Assembly (NCBI GenBank): GCA_003021685.1
Contig: PXRO01000037.1
Location: forward strand, 43,586-107,585
Reading direction: 5' to 3'
Length of the DNA stretch: 64,000 bases
Origin: Halobacteriales archaeon QS_4_62_28
GTDB taxonomy: Archaea; Halobacteriota; Halobacteria; Halobacteriales; Haloarculaceae
The translations under genes were made by a program, and so were the position numbers. The notes under the pieces were generated by a model. It saw only the letters and a program-made list of their open reading frames with translations. It was not told the origin of the DNA and did no database searches. Positions 27,531 to 37,318 of the stretch are shown one piece after another. Position 1 is the first letter of the stretch. Each line of letters starts with the position of its first letter.

Positions 27531-28094
27531 ATCCCGCTCTATCTTCGACGCCTGCGGTCCGCGCTGATCCTGGTACTTCGAGCCGCGTTCCTCGCCGTAG
27601 GGGCGTTCGGAAGGCGTTTTCAGCTCCGTCATGATGAGCTGTGAGATACGCATTCCCGGCGTGAGTGCGACGGGAGCGGTGCCGAGATTCGAGAGTTCGA
27701 GCGTGATCTGGCCCTTGTATCCGGGATCGACGACGCCCGCAGTGGCGTGGATGACAATCGCAAGCCGTCCGAGCGAGGAGCGTCCCTGAACGTGTGCGAG
27801 CAGGTCCGGCGGTATCTCGACGCGCTCGTGGGTCGTCCCGAGGACGAAGTCGCCGGGGTGGAGGATGTACTCGCCGTCGTCGTCGACGGTCACCCTGTCG
27901 GTGTACTCTTCGGTTTCTTGCTCGCTGTCGGGATGGATACAGGGGATGTTGGCGTGCTGGAACTCCAGGAACTCCCGGCCCAGGCGGAGGTCGACGCTCG
28001 CAGGCTGGACCTGCAGATCGATGTCGTCCAGTGGCTCGATCACCAAGTCGCCCGCTTCGAGCCGGCGGAGGATGTCCGTGTCCGAGAGGATCAT
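27504..28094 (-). CDS. dcd: dCTP deaminase
   Basis: A 196-residue trimeric enzyme that converts dCTP to dUTP for dTMP synthesis. The active-site block [29 protein letters not shown] is intact, with the catalytic Glu in TLELSN. The C-terminal lid contains [12 protein letters not shown]. The extreme C-terminus (FGGDQK) lies inside the 65-bp repeat. It could be a bifunctional dCTP deaminase/dUTPase, but the sequence alone cannot decide. It is divergent from pth2. Confidence 0.93.
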   Translation of the reverse strand: MILSDTDILRRLEAGDLVIEPLDDIDLQVQPASVDLRLGREFLEFQHANIPCIHPDSEQETEEYTDRVTVDDDGEYILHPGDFVLGTTHERVEIPPDLLAHVQGRSSLGRLAIVIHATAGVVDPGYKGQITLELSNLGTAPVALTPGMRISQLIMTELKTPSERPYGEERGSKYQDQRGPQASKIERDHEFGGDQK

Positions 28095-28237
28095 ACCCGT
28101 AGCACGGACCGGCGGTCGTTAAACCGTTGCGCTCCATCGACGACACCGTCGCGCGTACAGGGAGGTTTCATCTGGAGATCCCGGCGAAAAGCGCATCGGT
28201 GGTCAGACCTATACCTGCCGAGGTCTACCCACGAGGC

Positions 28238-28576
28238 ATGAAGCAGGCCATCGTCGCCCGCGCCGATCTGGGCATGGGCGAGGGGAAACTGGCGGCACAG
28301 GTCGCCCACGCCTCGCTCGTGGCCTACGAGGACGCCGACCGACAGGCCAGTTCCGAGTGGAAAGGGGCCGGTCAGAAGAAGGTCGTCCTCGAAGTCGCGG
28401 GCGAGGATGCGCTGTTCCGCCTGGCTGACGATGCCGAGCGGAAGGGCCTGCCGCATGCAATCGTCAGGGACGCTGGTCACACGCAACTCGACCCCGGCAC
28501 CGTCACGGCACTCGCCGTCGGGCCGGCGGCCGACGACCGCGTCGACGCAGTCACCGGTGACCTCGCCCTGTACTAG
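28238..28576 (+). CDS. pth2: peptidyl-tRNA hydrolase, Pth2 type
   Basis: A 112-residue enzyme that recycles peptidyl-tRNA. The family motif runs [21 protein letters not shown], followed by [10 protein letters not shown], then KVVLEV and [24 protein letters not shown]. The ATG at 28238 is the natural start; an upstream open frame of 37 codons has no family similarity. It is 90 nt upstream of psmA. Confidence 0.95.
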   Translation: MKQAIVARADLGMGEGKLAAQVAHASLVAYEDADRQASSEWKGAGQKKVVLEVAGEDALFRLADDAERKGLPHAIVRDAGHTQLDPGTVTALAVGPAADDRVDAVTGDLALY

Positions 28577-28666
28577 TCCATTCCGGACGAGAACTACTGT
28601 CGTCATGGCCACGAACGACACAAAGGTTATGAATGACAGTCCCTTACCCAAGGTGAACAACAGACA

Positions 28667-29410
28667 ATGCAAGGACAAAATCAACAGCAGGCGTACGACC
28701 GCGGGATCACTATCTTCTCGCCGGACGGCCGCCTCTATCAGGTCGAATACGCACGGGAAGCCGTCAAGCGCGGCACCGCAAGCGTCGGGGTTCGCACCGC
28801 CGACGGTGTGGTGCTGGCCGCAGACCGCCACGCTCGCTCCCCGCTGCTCGAACGCGACAGCATCGAGAAGATTCACAAGGCCGACGACCACGTCGGTCTC
28901 GCAAGCGCCGGCCACGTCGCCGACGCTCGCCAGTTGATCGACCTCGCGCGCCGACAGGCACAGGTCAATCAACTCCGGTACGGCGAGGAAATCGGCGTCG
29001 AACCACTGACCAAGGAGGTCACCGACTACATCCAGCAGTACACCCAGACGGGCGGTGCACGTCCCTTCGGCGTCGCGCTGCTGGTCGGCGGCATCGAGGA
29101 CGGCGAACCGCGCCTCTTCGAGACCGATCCGTCGGGTACGCCCTACGAGTGGCAGGCCGTCGCCATCGGCGGCGACCGCGAGGACATCCAGTCGTTCCTC
29201 GAAGACGAGTACGGACCGGAGATGGATCTCGAAGCCGGCATCTCGCTGGCACTCGAAGCCCTCGCCTCAGTCAGCGAGGACGGCCTCGACGCCTCGGGCG
29301 TCGACATCGCGACGGTCGACGTCGAGTCCGAACAGTTCGAAACTCTCGAAGAGGACGCCGTCGACGAGCGCGTCGAGGAACTCGGACTCGGCGGTGAGAG
29401 CGATGAGTGA
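28667..29410 (+). CDS. psmA: 20S proteasome subunit alpha
   Basis: A 247-residue alpha subunit forming the outer rings of the 20S core. The alpha signature YDRGITIFSPDGRLYQVEYAREAV at the N-terminus forms the gate, and residues RGTASVGVR follow. The long acidic C-terminal tail is typical for haloarchaea. It overlaps psmB by 8 bp, so both subunits are translated from one mRNA. Upstream, AAGGTTATGAA around 28623 may be the BRE/TATA region. Confidence 0.96.
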   Translation: MQGQNQQQAYDRGITIFSPDGRLYQVEYAREAVKRGTASVGVRTADGVVLAADRHARSPLLERDSIEKIHKADDHVGLASAGHVADARQLIDLARRQAQVNQLRYGEEIGVEPLTKEVTDYIQQYTQTGGARPFGVALLVGGIEDGEPRLFETDPSGTPYEWQAVAIGGDREDIQSFLEDEYGPEMDLEAGISLALEALASVSEDGLDASGVDIATVDVESEQFETLEEDAVDERVEELGLGGESDE

Positions 29411-30092
29411 GTTCACTGACGACCCGTACGAGCCAGAACTCGGCTCCTTCGAAGCTGTCACCGACGCCTCGGGCGAGGGCGACGGCGCAGTGAACAAAAC
29501 CGGGACGACGACGGTGGGTATCTCCACCGAGGACGGTGTCGTCATCGCGACCGACATGCGCGCCTCCCTCGGCGGCCGGTTCGTCTCGAACAAGTCCGTT
29601 CAGAAAGTCGAGCAGATCCATTCTTCGGCCGCACTCACTCTCGTGGGCAGCGTCGGTGGCGCACAGTCGTTCATCCAAACGCTGCGCTCGGAGTCGGACC
29701 TCTATGAGGTTCGCCGTGGCGAACCCATGAGTATCTCCGCGCTGGCGACGCTCGCGGGCAACTTCGCCCGCGGTGGTCCCTTCTTCGCGATCAACCCGAT
29801 TCTCGGGGGCGTCGACGAGGAAGGGAGCCACGTCTACAGCATCGACCCGGCCGGCGGCGTCATGCAAGACGACTACACCGTCACCGGCAGCGGGATGCAA
29901 CTCGCACACGGGACGCTGGAAGGCGAGTACAGTGAGGACCTCTCGATGGAAGAAGCAGAGGACCTCGCTATCCGGGCCGTTTACGCCGCGACCGAGCGTG
30001 ACACTGGCTCCGGCAACGGTGTCTACGTCGCGATGGTCACCGAAGACGGCGTCGACATCACCGGCTACGACGACTTCGAAGACGCGCTGTAA
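29403..30092 (+). CDS. psmB: 20S proteasome subunit beta
   Basis: A 229-residue precursor. The 34-residue acidic propeptide ends AVNKTG, so autocleavage exposes Thr35 of TTTVGISTEDGVV as the catalytic nucleophile. The catalytic Asp (ATDMRASLG) and Lys (FVSNKSVQK) are both present. The start ATG at 29403 overlaps the psmA end. Haloarchaea commonly keep psmA and psmB apart, so an adjacent coupled pair is worth noting. No PAN ATPase is nearby. Confidence 0.96.
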   Translation: MSEFTDDPYEPELGSFEAVTDASGEGDGAVNKTGTTTVGISTEDGVVIATDMRASLGGRFVSNKSVQKVEQIHSSAALTLVGSVGGAQSFIQTLRSESDLYEVRRGEPMSISALATLAGNFARGGPFFAINPILGGVDEEGSHVYSIDPAGGVMQDDYTVTGSGMQLAHGTLEGEYSEDLSMEEAEDLAIRAVYAATERDTGSGNGVYVAMVTEDGVDITGYDDFEDAL

Positions 30093-30167
30093 ACTCCGGT
30101 CACTTGTCAGTCGCAGGACTCGTCCGAACCGGATTAGAAACTGTGTCCGGTTCGAAGGACTGGGGGC

Positions 30168-30569
30168 CTACGGCACCAGCAACACGGGCACGACCTGGTC
30201 GTCGATCACCGCGCCGCTGACGCTCCCTTCTGTCAACCCGTGGAACAGGCTGTGCTTCTCGTTTCCCATGACGATCATCGTATAGTCGTGCTGATCGATA
30301 ATCCCGCCGAGTTTGGCTCTGATAGAGATGTTTTCGTCCTCCGAGCCACCGATGTCGAACATCCGGAAACTGACTGGCACACCGTGACTGGCGAAGGGCT
30401 CCTCGATTGCGTCCCGCATCTCCGCCTCTGAGAGATCGGAACCGATGTGGATTACGGTCACCGATTCGCCGGTCTGTGCGGCACGCTCGGCGGCGAACTC
30501 GGCGGCTCTCCGTCCGGCATCGGTGTCGTCGTACGCGACGAGCAGGTCGTGGTCGCCGATTGTGGCCAT
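30168..30569 (-). CDS. universal stress protein (UspA) family
   Basis: A 133-residue UspA domain. The N-terminal DLLVAYDDTDAGRRAAEFA and the C-terminal nucleotide loop MGNEKHSLFHGLTEGSVSGAVI fit the family. The loop resembles the ATP-binding GxxGx9GS pattern, although Gly to Asn and His changes make binding uncertain. The ATG at 30569 gives the normal family N-terminus; the frame is open far upstream through antisense of truD and is ignored. It converges on psmB. Confidence 0.85.
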   Translation of the reverse strand: MATIGDHDLLVAYDDTDAGRRAAEFAAERAAQTGESVTVIHIGSDLSEAEMRDAIEEPFASHGVPVSFRMFDIGGSEDENISIRAKLGGIIDQHDYTMIVMGNEKHSLFHGLTEGSVSGAVIDDQVVPVLLVP

Positions 30570-30692
30570 ACCGCTGATAATCAGCGGTGCTGTATGTCGC
30601 TTGTGGCCTCGGCGTTTGTCACGCGCTCCAGTCCGAATAGAGACTACGGGGATCGCTAGCCATATACGCCCGCCGGAGCGAGTGACGACCTG

Positions 30693-32084
30693 ATGCGCGA
30701 GGCCCACCCGCTCGAACAGACCGTCGGCATGGAGTACTACGTCAGCGACAGCGACGGCATCGGCGGGCAACTCCGCCAGTCGCCCGACGACTTCCGGGTA
30801 CGCGAACTCGAAGCGTTCGAAACTGAACCCGCCGACGCCGACAGCGGAGCCTATCCCCATCTGGTCGTGCGCGCGACACTGTACGACTGGGACACCAACG
30901 ACTTCGCGTCGGCGCTGTCGGATCGACTGGGCATCTCTCGCGAGCGCGTCTCGTGGGCCGGGACGAAGGACAAGCGTGCGGTGACGACACAGTTGTTCTC
31001 TATCGAGGGTGTCGGACCGGCGGCGGTGCCCGACATCGGGGACGCCGATATCGAAGTCGTCGGCCGGGCCGGTCGCCCGGTCCTCTTCGGTGACCTGGCC
31101 GGCAACGCATTCGAGATCACGGTCCGCGGGGTCGAGCGTCCCGACGCCGCCGATGACAGTACCGAGGACCTGCGGGCGTTCGCGGGCATCGCCGGCGACG
31201 GTGGCAGCGGTGGGCGGGCTACCGGCGACCAGAGCGACAATGACGACGAGCCGACCATCGCGGTCCCGAACTACTTCGGCCAGCAACGTTTCGGAAGCCG
31301 TCGACCGATCACCCACGAGGTCGGTCTGGCAATCGTGCGCGACGACTGGGAGGGAGCCGTCATGGCGTACCTCGGGAACCCGAACGAGCGCGAACCCGAA
31401 GCGACGCAGACGGCCCGCGCCTACGTCGAGGAAACGCGGGACTGGGCGGGCGCACTGGAACGGTTCCCGCGGGCACTGGGCTATGAGCGTGCGCTCTGTC
31501 ACAGCCTCGCGGATGCCGGCGGGGAGACCCCCGAAGCGTTCCGGGCCGCGCTGGAGACGCTCCCGACGAATCTTCAGACGCTCTTTGTCAACGCCGCCCA
31601 GTCGTACGTGTTCAATCGCATCCTCTCGGAACGACTCGAACGGGGACTACCGTTCGACCGACCAGTGGCGGGTGACGTGGTCTGCTTTGCCGACACCGAC
31701 GCGCCCGAGGGACTCGCGCTTCCAGACACTGACCGCACGCAACGCGTCACCGAGGCACGGGTCGAGACTGTCGAACGCCACTGCGAGCGCGGGCGGGCCT
31801 TCGTCACCGCACCGCTCGTGGGCACCGAGACGGACCTGGCCGACGGCGACCCCGGCGACATCGAGCGCACGGTGCTCGGAGCGGTCGGCGTCGAACCGGC
31901 CGACTTCTCGCTGCCCGGCGAGTTCGATTCGACCGGCACCCGGCGGGCCATCCAGGTCCGAACGACGGTCGGCGTCGAACGCGCCGGCGACGATGCCGTC
32001 CAGTTCGGGCTCTCACTCCCCAAAGGAAGCTACGCGACGGTGCTCCTCCGGGAGTACCTGAAGTGTGACCCAACTGATCTGTAG
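30693..32084 (+). CDS. truD: tRNA pseudouridine(13) synthase TruD
   Basis: A 463-residue enzyme. The catalytic motif [13 protein letters not shown] carries Asp93. [14 protein letters not shown] and a TRUD insertion domain (about 190-330) follow, with the family end [16 protein letters not shown]. It modifies tRNA position 13 in archaea. The insertion around residues 150-185 (a Gly/Asp-rich stretch) is a haloarchaeal acidic loop. It is divergent from the UspA gene and followed, 69 nt later, by the DUF2103 gene. Confidence 0.93.
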   Translation: MREAHPLEQTVGMEYYVSDSDGIGGQLRQSPDDFRVRELEAFETEPADADSGAYPHLVVRATLYDWDTNDFASALSDRLGISRERVSWAGTKDKRAVTTQLFSIEGVGPAAVPDIGDADIEVVGRAGRPVLFGDLAGNAFEITVRGVERPDAADDSTEDLRAFAGIAGDGGSGGRATGDQSDNDDEPTIAVPNYFGQQRFGSRRPITHEVGLAIVRDDWEGAVMAYLGNPNEREPEATQTARAYVEETRDWAGALERFPRALGYERALCHSLADAGGETPEAFRAALETLPTNLQTLFVNAAQSYVFNRILSERLERGLPFDRPVAGDVVCFADTDAPEGLALPDTDRTQRVTEARVETVERHCERGRAFVTAPLVGTETDLADGDPGDIERTVLGAVGVEPADFSLPGEFDSTGTRRAIQVRTTVGVERAGDDAVQFGLSLPKGSYATVLLREYLKCDPTDL

Positions 32085-32153
32085 GCTCACCGCAGCCGGG
32101 AACCGCTGGTTCGAACCGGCCAGTTTTTCAGCGTTCATTCCCGACTACTGACT

Positions 32154-32882
32154 ATGGGCTGTCGGCACTGCGGCTCTGACCTCGACCGGCCGGGCGATTA
32201 CTGCCTGGTCTGTCGGACAGCCAATGCCGATGTCGCCGTCCTCGAACTCGGGCGTGAGCGGGCGACGGTCACGGTGCTTGCGGACGACGAAGTCGTCAGC
32301 GCCCGAACGGTGACGACGACGCCGGAGGACGGCGGCGAGACGGGCGTCGTCGAGTTGCGCAATTTTGCCGGGTTGATCGCTGACGAGGTGCGCAGGAAGC
32401 GCCCCGAAGAAGTGTACGTCACCGGTGACCGAGCGGTGGTCGATGCCGTGCGGGGACAACTCCACTACCCGTTCTATCGGGTCGAGGACGACGACCCGGT
32501 CGATCACGTCCGCGAGCGCCGCAGTGAGCCATCGCTGGAGGTCGTCGAGACCGCGCCAGACGAGAAACTCGGCGGCTCGCACTCGACGCTTGTGGGTGGC
32601 CGGGCCGGCCAGCGTGCTATCCGGACCGTCGCCGGCCACCCACACGTCAAGAAGGTGATTCCCGGTCCCATCGACGCCGGCGGGTCGGGGTCCCGAACCG
32701 GCGTTCGCGCCAAGGCGACCCGGGCCGACGAACACGGGAACGTCAGACTGCTGATCCGCGACGGCTCCAGCGTCCAGGAGAACCGGATCGTCACGACCGC
32801 CGGCGACAGGGACCTGGGCGAGCGCGTTCGCGAAGACCTCAACGAGGCGCTGGTCGAGGCAGCGTTACAGGAGTCGGCCTAG
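32154..32882 (+). CDS. DUF2103 family zinc-ribbon protein
   Basis: A 242-residue protein with an N-terminal zinc ribbon (CRHCGSDLDRPGDYCLVC) followed by the DUF2103 domain. GRAGQRAIRTVAGHPHVKKVIPGPIDAGGSG and a C-terminal IRDGSSVQENRIVTTAG are its conserved parts. It is annotated elsewhere as predicted metal-binding; no activity is known. Co-orientation with truD suggests an RNA-related role, which is only inference. Its end overlaps the convergent GDT1 gene by 4 bp. Confidence 0.8.
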   Translation: MGCRHCGSDLDRPGDYCLVCRTANADVAVLELGRERATVTVLADDEVVSARTVTTTPEDGGETGVVELRNFAGLIADEVRRKRPEEVYVTGDRAVVDAVRGQLHYPFYRVEDDDPVDHVRERRSEPSLEVVETAPDEKLGGSHSTLVGGRAGQRAIRTVAGHPHVKKVIPGPIDAGGSGSRTGVRAKATRADEHGNVRLLIRDGSSVQENRIVTTAGDRDLGERVREDLNEALVEAALQESA

Positions 32883-33595
32883 AGGAGCGCCAGCACGGCC
32901 TCTGTCGCGATGCCGACGATGGTCTCCCAGATGGAAAAGCCGGTCAGGGCCGACAGCACGGTGTCCCCGCCGAAGAAGGCAAAGAGTGCTGCGCCACCCA
33001 GGTGGGCCTTGCGCACGTCGAAGCGATTGGAGAACGTGTAGAAGAAGTAGGCGTTGGCCAGGCTCACCGGGATGATCGCGAGCATCTCGCCGGCCCAGAT
33101 TGCCGCTGTGGCTCCGTAGTTGGCGGCCAGCGTGATCGTAATAAGCTGGGTTTTGTCGCCGAACTCGCCGGCGGCCATCAGCAGGAAGATGGGGACGAAG
33201 CTCCCGAACCGGTCGGGCACCGAAAGCTCGATGTCCGTCCCGTAGAGAGTGATCGTCTCCGGGAGCTTTGCCGCCACCGTGCCGCCGTCGGTCTTGGCCG
33301 ACTGGCTCGACGCGCCGGGCTCTGGGGCAGACCGGACGAGCAGTATGGCAAACAGCAAGAACAGTGCCGCGGTGAGCACGTCGAGAGAGAGGCCTGGAAG
33401 AGCGGCCTTGATCGCCGCGCCGAAATATATTTCGAGCGCTGTCCAGCCCGCAAATGCGGTCCCGGCCGCTGCGACGACGACGAGCGGGTTGTATCGTGTC
33501 GAGAGACCCGCGATGATGAACTGTACCTTTTCGCCGGGTAACACCGCCAACTGCGCGATCATCGCGATAACGACGATCTCGACGAATCCGGTCAC
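32879..33595 (-). CDS. TMEM165/GDT1 (UPF0016) family membrane transporter
   Basis: A 238-residue protein with six or seven helices in two halves separated by an acidic loop. The family signature ExGDKT is exact in the second half (GEFGDKTQLITI). The first half has only a degenerate copy, LPGEKVQF. GDT1 proteins move Mn2+ or Ca2+ out of the cytosol in exchange for protons. A 14-bp palindrome lies in its promoter (33660-33673), which suits metal control. Overlapping convergence with the DUF2103 gene is by 4 bp. Confidence 0.85.
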   Translation of the reverse strand: MTGFVEIVVIAMIAQLAVLPGEKVQFIIAGLSTRYNPLVVVAAAGTAFAGWTALEIYFGAAIKAALPGLSLDVLTAALFLLFAILLVRSAPEPGASSQSAKTDGGTVAAKLPETITLYGTDIELSVPDRFGSFVPIFLLMAAGEFGDKTQLITITLAANYGATAAIWAGEMLAIIPVSLANAYFFYTFSNRFDVRKAHLGGAALFAFFGGDTVLSALTGFSIWETIVGIATEAVLALL

Positions 33596-33659
33596 TGTCC
33601 TATCTCACCCTGGGCGTTCGTGAGCAACGAGCGGTCGCGACGCATTTCGTTGGTAGTTA

Positions 33660-33673
33660 TTAGATGCGTCTAA
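33660..33673. promoter_or_regulatory. palindrome in the GDT1 promoter, possible DtxR/MntR-type operator
   Basis: TTAGATGCGTCTAA has perfect 5-bp arms around a central TGCG. It lies 65-78 nt upstream of the GDT1 start, directly beside the TATA-like TTATTTGTTA read on the minus strand. The layout resembles the TTTAGG-N4-CCTAAA sites near 50.7 kb, but with A/T in place of G/C at arm position 5. The regulator is inferred. Confidence 0.45.
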
Positions 33674-33810
33674 CAAATAAGAATGGCGGGTCGAACAAAT
33701 ATATCGTCGCCGTCACTGGCGGCACAGCCACTACCGTCGTTAGCCGCGCTCGCCGCTGGACGGTCCAACTCAACAGGTTTATGAAACTCCTGGGCTGACA
33801 GTAGATTACT

Positions 33811-34089
33811 ATGGCCAAGAACGAGGGACAGACTGGCAGTGCCGGTCGCTTTGGCGCACGCTACGGCCGCGTTGCACGCCGCCGCGTTGCCGAGATCGAA
33901 GAGGAAATGGAAGACGACCACACCTGCCCGGAGTGTGGCAAAAACCGTGTCGACCGAAAGGGCACCGGTATTTGGGAGTGTAGCTACTGTGGCTACAAAT
34001 ACACTGGTGGCACCTACCGCCCCCAGACGCCCGGTGGCAAGACTGTCACCCGTTCGATCCGTGCCGCACTCGCCGACGACGAGGAGTAA
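33811..34089 (+). CDS. rpl37ae: 50S ribosomal protein eL43 (L37Ae)
   Basis: A 92-residue zinc-ribbon ribosomal protein. [19 protein letters not shown] leads into two CxxC pairs (CPEC, CSYC), then the family end [18 protein letters not shown]. The TATA-like GGTTTATGAAAC at about 33776 fits a short or leaderless start. It starts a cluster with rpoP (2 nt later) and pcc1. Confidence 0.96.
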   Translation: MAKNEGQTGSAGRFGARYGRVARRRVAEIEEEMEDDHTCPECGKNRVDRKGTGIWECSYCGYKYTGGTYRPQTPGGKTVTRSIRAALADDEE

Positions 34090-34091
34090 CG

Positions 34092-34226
34092 ATGAGCTAC
34101 AAGTGTTCCCGCTGTAAGCGTGACGTGACGCTCGATGAGTACGGCGGCGTTCGCTGTCCGTACTGTGGCCACCGCGTGCTACTGAAGGAACGCTCGCGTG
34201 ACATCAAAGAAGTCGACGTCAAATAG
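34092..34226 (+). CDS. rpoP: DNA-directed RNA polymerase subunit P
   Basis: A 44-residue zinc protein homologous to eukaryotic Rpb12. MSYKCSRC and [14 protein letters not shown] are the two zinc knuckles and the conserved polymerase-binding end. It starts 2 nt after the eL43 stop, and the pcc1 GTG follows 1 nt after its stop, so the three are one operon. Confidence 0.96.
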   Translation: MSYKCSRCKRDVTLDEYGGVRCPYCGHRVLLKERSRDIKEVDVK

Positions 34227-34227
34227 C

Positions 34228-34479
34228 GTGGATCACGACGCCGTTCTCTCTTTCGACTATCCGGGTCCCACGCGCGCACGCCACGTTGAGCGCAGCGTCC
34301 GGCCGGAAATCGGTGCGATTGGCGGTGACCGGACGTCTGCCTCGCTCTCTCGTTCCGCGTCGACAGTGACGATCGAGGTCGAGGCTGCTGACCTCGTCGC
34401 GTTGCGTGCCGGCCTCAACACCTGGAGTACACTCGTCTCTGTCGCTGAACGCACCGGTCACGCCATCGGCTCCCAGTAA
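34228..34479 (+). CDS. pcc1: KEOPS complex subunit Pcc1
   Basis: An 83-residue small subunit of KEOPS, which makes t6A in tRNAs reading ANN codons and dimerises the complex. The Pcc1 features are PGPTRARHVERSVRPEIG and the C-terminal helix DLVALRAGLNTWSTLVSVAERTG. I chose the GTG at 34228, immediately after the rpoP stop; it gives the normal family length. Kae1, Bud32 and Cgi121 are not in the window. Confidence 0.85.
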   Translation: MDHDAVLSFDYPGPTRARHVERSVRPEIGAIGGDRTSASLSRSASTVTIEVEAADLVALRAGLNTWSTLVSVAERTGHAIGSQ

Positions 34480-34591
34480 CTCTCAGCTATTGTCAGCACA
34501 CATGCATGTGTGCCAAACGTTATACCAGTTCGCCAGAACACACTCACTCGAAGAATAACAACCCGGGAACAGTGTTTTATATTCACGCACA

Positions 34592-37318
34592 ATGACAAAA
34601 AAGAGCACGAGATCCCAGGGTGGAACTAGCGCCGCCAGTCGAAAGTGGGTCCTCTACGTGACTGATGCGACGGCAATCAGTAACGCTACGGTCGACTCTC
34701 TCGCTGGCCAGCTCGATAATAACATCTCGCTGACAGTGGTACCCGACTCTGAGGGGATTGCTGCTGTGCAGGCGGGTTCGTGGTCGTGTCTCGTGTTCGG
34801 GGATGACGTCGAGACGGCCGTCACGTCGGCTCTCCTGGATGCAGCCGAATGTCCGGCAGTACTGTTTACCGACACGGAGCCGGCTCAGATCGCCGACCCG
34901 ATCCTCGACCGGGTCGACACGCTTGTCGAACAGGGTTCCGACCGGAACGTGCGCTTCCTCGCATCGAAAATCGAGGCGCTCCTGTCGCAGTCGCAAGACT
35001 CGGCCGAAAATGCCCTCGACGAAGCGCTCTCGACGGTCGAGACGGAGGTGAGTGATGCGACGAGTCTCTTCCTCGTTGAGGACGGTCAGGTCGTCTGGTC
35101 GAATCGCGATTTTGCGGCAGCGTTCCCGGTCGAGGCAGTCGATGCGACCGTTCCCGACACCGACGACTTCTACGTGCGACTCGATGCACTCTTGCCGGAC
35201 ATCGGTACTGGCGAACGGATCGTCGAACTCGCCGGCACTGCTGACTCGATTAGCGGCCAGTCGGTCATCGTCCCGACCAGTATGCGGCCTCGTTACTACC
35301 TCCACGATTCGTACGATATCCCGTCCGTGGGAGACGGTGCGACACTCGAACTGTTCGAGGACGTGACCGCCCGGGTCGGAAGTCAGGCCCGCAATCAGTT
35401 ACTCGAGTTGCTGGTCGAGCAGGCAAAGGACGGACTGTACACACTGGATCCCAACGGTGTCATCGACTTCTGTAACGAGTCGTTCGCCAAGCACCTCGGT
35501 TACGAACCGTCCGAAATTATCGGCAAACACGCCGCTGAAACTCTCGTGGCTGGTGAACTCGAAATCGGCCAGCAGGCCGTCCAGTACCTGCTGGACAATC
35601 CAGATGTCGACAGCACCGAGGTCGACTTGCTGTTTCTCACACGTTCGGGTGAGCGACGCGAGATGTCGATCCACTTCACACTATTACCAGCCGAGGACGA
35701 CACCTACAACGGACTGATGGGTGTCGCCCGAGACGTAACGGAGCGTAACGAGCGCCAGCAGGCACTGCGCGAGAGTCGCCAGCGGCTCCAGACGGTCGTC
35801 GAACACCTGCCGCTCGTCCTCTTCGTTCTCGACCCGGACGGGAGGATCACGTTCGCCGACGGTGCGGGGCTATCGGACACAGCACAAAGTGTCGACGAGG
35901 TCGTCGACCTCACCGTCGACAGTATCTCGGATTGCCACCCGGAGGTCGGGGAGGAGATGTCACGGGCACTCACAGGAGAGACCGTCGACACCGTCCACGA
36001 AATCGATGGTCGCGCATATCACACGACCTACCGGCCGGTCTGCGAGGAGGGTGAACTGCTCGAAGTTATCGGTGTCGCGATGGACGTAACTAAACGCCGT
36101 GAACGCGAACGCGAGGTTGAGGCCCAGCGCAACGAGTTGTCGATGCTCAACCGGACGAACGTTCTGATACAGGACATCATCAGCGCGCTGAGTACCGCCA
36201 CGAGCAGGGACGAGATTCAGGAGATAGTGTGTAACCGTCTTGTCGAGTCCGACCGGTACAGCCTCGCGTGGATCGGTGAACGACGTGGTGCGAACGAACG
36301 GATCGTACCGCTCACAGTCGCCGGCGAGGCCCCCGATTATCTCGACGATATCGAGGTACGAGCTGACGAGAGCGCGGTCGGGACGGGTCCCGGTGGGCGC
36401 GCGTACCGGACCGGCGACGTACAGGTCGTCTCCGATGTCCGGAACGACGAATCGTTTGCTCCCTGGCGGGACTCTACCCTGGCGGCAGGGTTCGAGTCAC
36501 TGATGGCGGTCCCGCTCCAGCATGGCGAGACGACCCACGGAATTCTCGTCGTGTATGCGACCGAACCGGACGCGTTCAGTACCCGTCTCGTCGAGGGCTC
36601 TGCCGTCCTCGGTGAGACCATTAGCCTCGCCCTGATGGCGATCCAGAACAGGCGTCTCCTCCAGCAGGATGCGACGATGGAACTCGAATTTCGCTCGACC
36701 AGCGAGAACGCCTGTCTCGTCCGGTTCGCAACCGCGTGCAACTGCACGCTCGAATCGGCTGGCACCGTCGAAACGAGCGACGGCGCGGTACAGTATCTCC
36801 GGGTCGACGGTGCAGAACCCGCCGCTGTGGTCGACGCTGTGCAAGCGAGCGATACTGCATACGACGCATCGGTCACTCGTGCCGAGGGTGACTCGATTGT
36901 CGAATTGCGTGTGCCGTCAGCACTGTCAGTCGAACTCTCTGCGCTGGGGGCGTGTCTCGAAGAATGCATGATCTGTCCGGAAGGCGTTCGTATGATCGTC
37001 GAGGCGTCTGTCGATGCTGATGTCCGCGCGATCCACGAGTGTATCGAGCGGTTCAATGTCGGGATCGAACTCGTCTCGAAAACCGAACGCCAGCAGCCAC
37101 ACGCGAGTGGCAAGGAGATGCAACCGCTGGATGACGAACTCACTGATCGACAGTCCGAGGTCATCCGTGCGGCGTATCTTGCGGGGTACTACGACTGGCC
37201 ACGGGAGACGACCGCCGAAGAACTGGCGGATTCCCTCGGCATCGCCTCGCCGACGCTCCACCAGCATCTCCGACGCGCCGAACGAAATCTCCTCCGAGGA
37301 GTAATGGACATCTCGTAA
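34592..37318 (+). CDS. PAS/GAF sensor-regulator with bacterio-opsin activator and HTH-10 domains
   Basis: A 908-residue soluble regulator. The order is: receiver-like or PAS-like N-terminus (about 1-150), a degenerate PAS (about 150-265), PAS (about 270-390, with RDVTERNERQQ), PAS (about 400-505, with MDVTKRRERERE), GAF (about 525-690, with GTGPGGRAYRTGD), a bacterio-opsin activator domain (about 695-840) and a C-terminal HTH-10 (about 850-908: LTDRQSEVIRAAYLAGYY, then TAEELADSLGIASPTLHQHLRRAE). Proteins of this type, such as Bat, sense redox, light or ligands and activate promoters directly. No photopigment gene is adjacent. The target is unknown. Confidence 0.88.
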   Translation: MTKKSTRSQGGTSAASRKWVLYVTDATAISNATVDSLAGQLDNNISLTVVPDSEGIAAVQAGSWSCLVFGDDVETAVTSALLDAAECPAVLFTDTEPAQIADPILDRVDTLVEQGSDRNVRFLASKIEALLSQSQDSAENALDEALSTVETEVSDATSLFLVEDGQVVWSNRDFAAAFPVEAVDATVPDTDDFYVRLDALLPDIGTGERIVELAGTADSISGQSVIVPTSMRPRYYLHDSYDIPSVGDGATLELFEDVTARVGSQARNQLLELLVEQAKDGLYTLDPNGVIDFCNESFAKHLGYEPSEIIGKHAAETLVAGELEIGQQAVQYLLDNPDVDSTEVDLLFLTRSGERREMSIHFTLLPAEDDTYNGLMGVARDVTERNERQQALRESRQRLQTVVEHLPLVLFVLDPDGRITFADGAGLSDTAQSVDEVVDLTVDSISDCHPEVGEEMSRALTGETVDTVHEIDGRAYHTTYRPVCEEGELLEVIGVAMDVTKRREREREVEAQRNELSMLNRTNVLIQDIISALSTATSRDEIQEIVCNRLVESDRYSLAWIGERRGANERIVPLTVAGEAPDYLDDIEVRADESAVGTGPGGRAYRTGDVQVVSDVRNDESFAPWRDSTLAAGFESLMAVPLQHGETTHGILVVYATEPDAFSTRLVEGSAVLGETISLALMAIQNRRLLQQDATMELEFRSTSENACLVRFATACNCTLESAGTVETSDGAVQYLRVDGAEPAAVVDAVQASDTAYDASVTRAEGDSIVELRVPSALSVELSALGACLEECMICPEGVRMIVEASVDADVRAIHECIERFNVGIELVSKTERQQPHASGKEMQPLDDELTDRQSEVIRAAYLAGYYDWPRETTAEELADSLGIASPTLHQHLRRAERNLLRGVMDIS

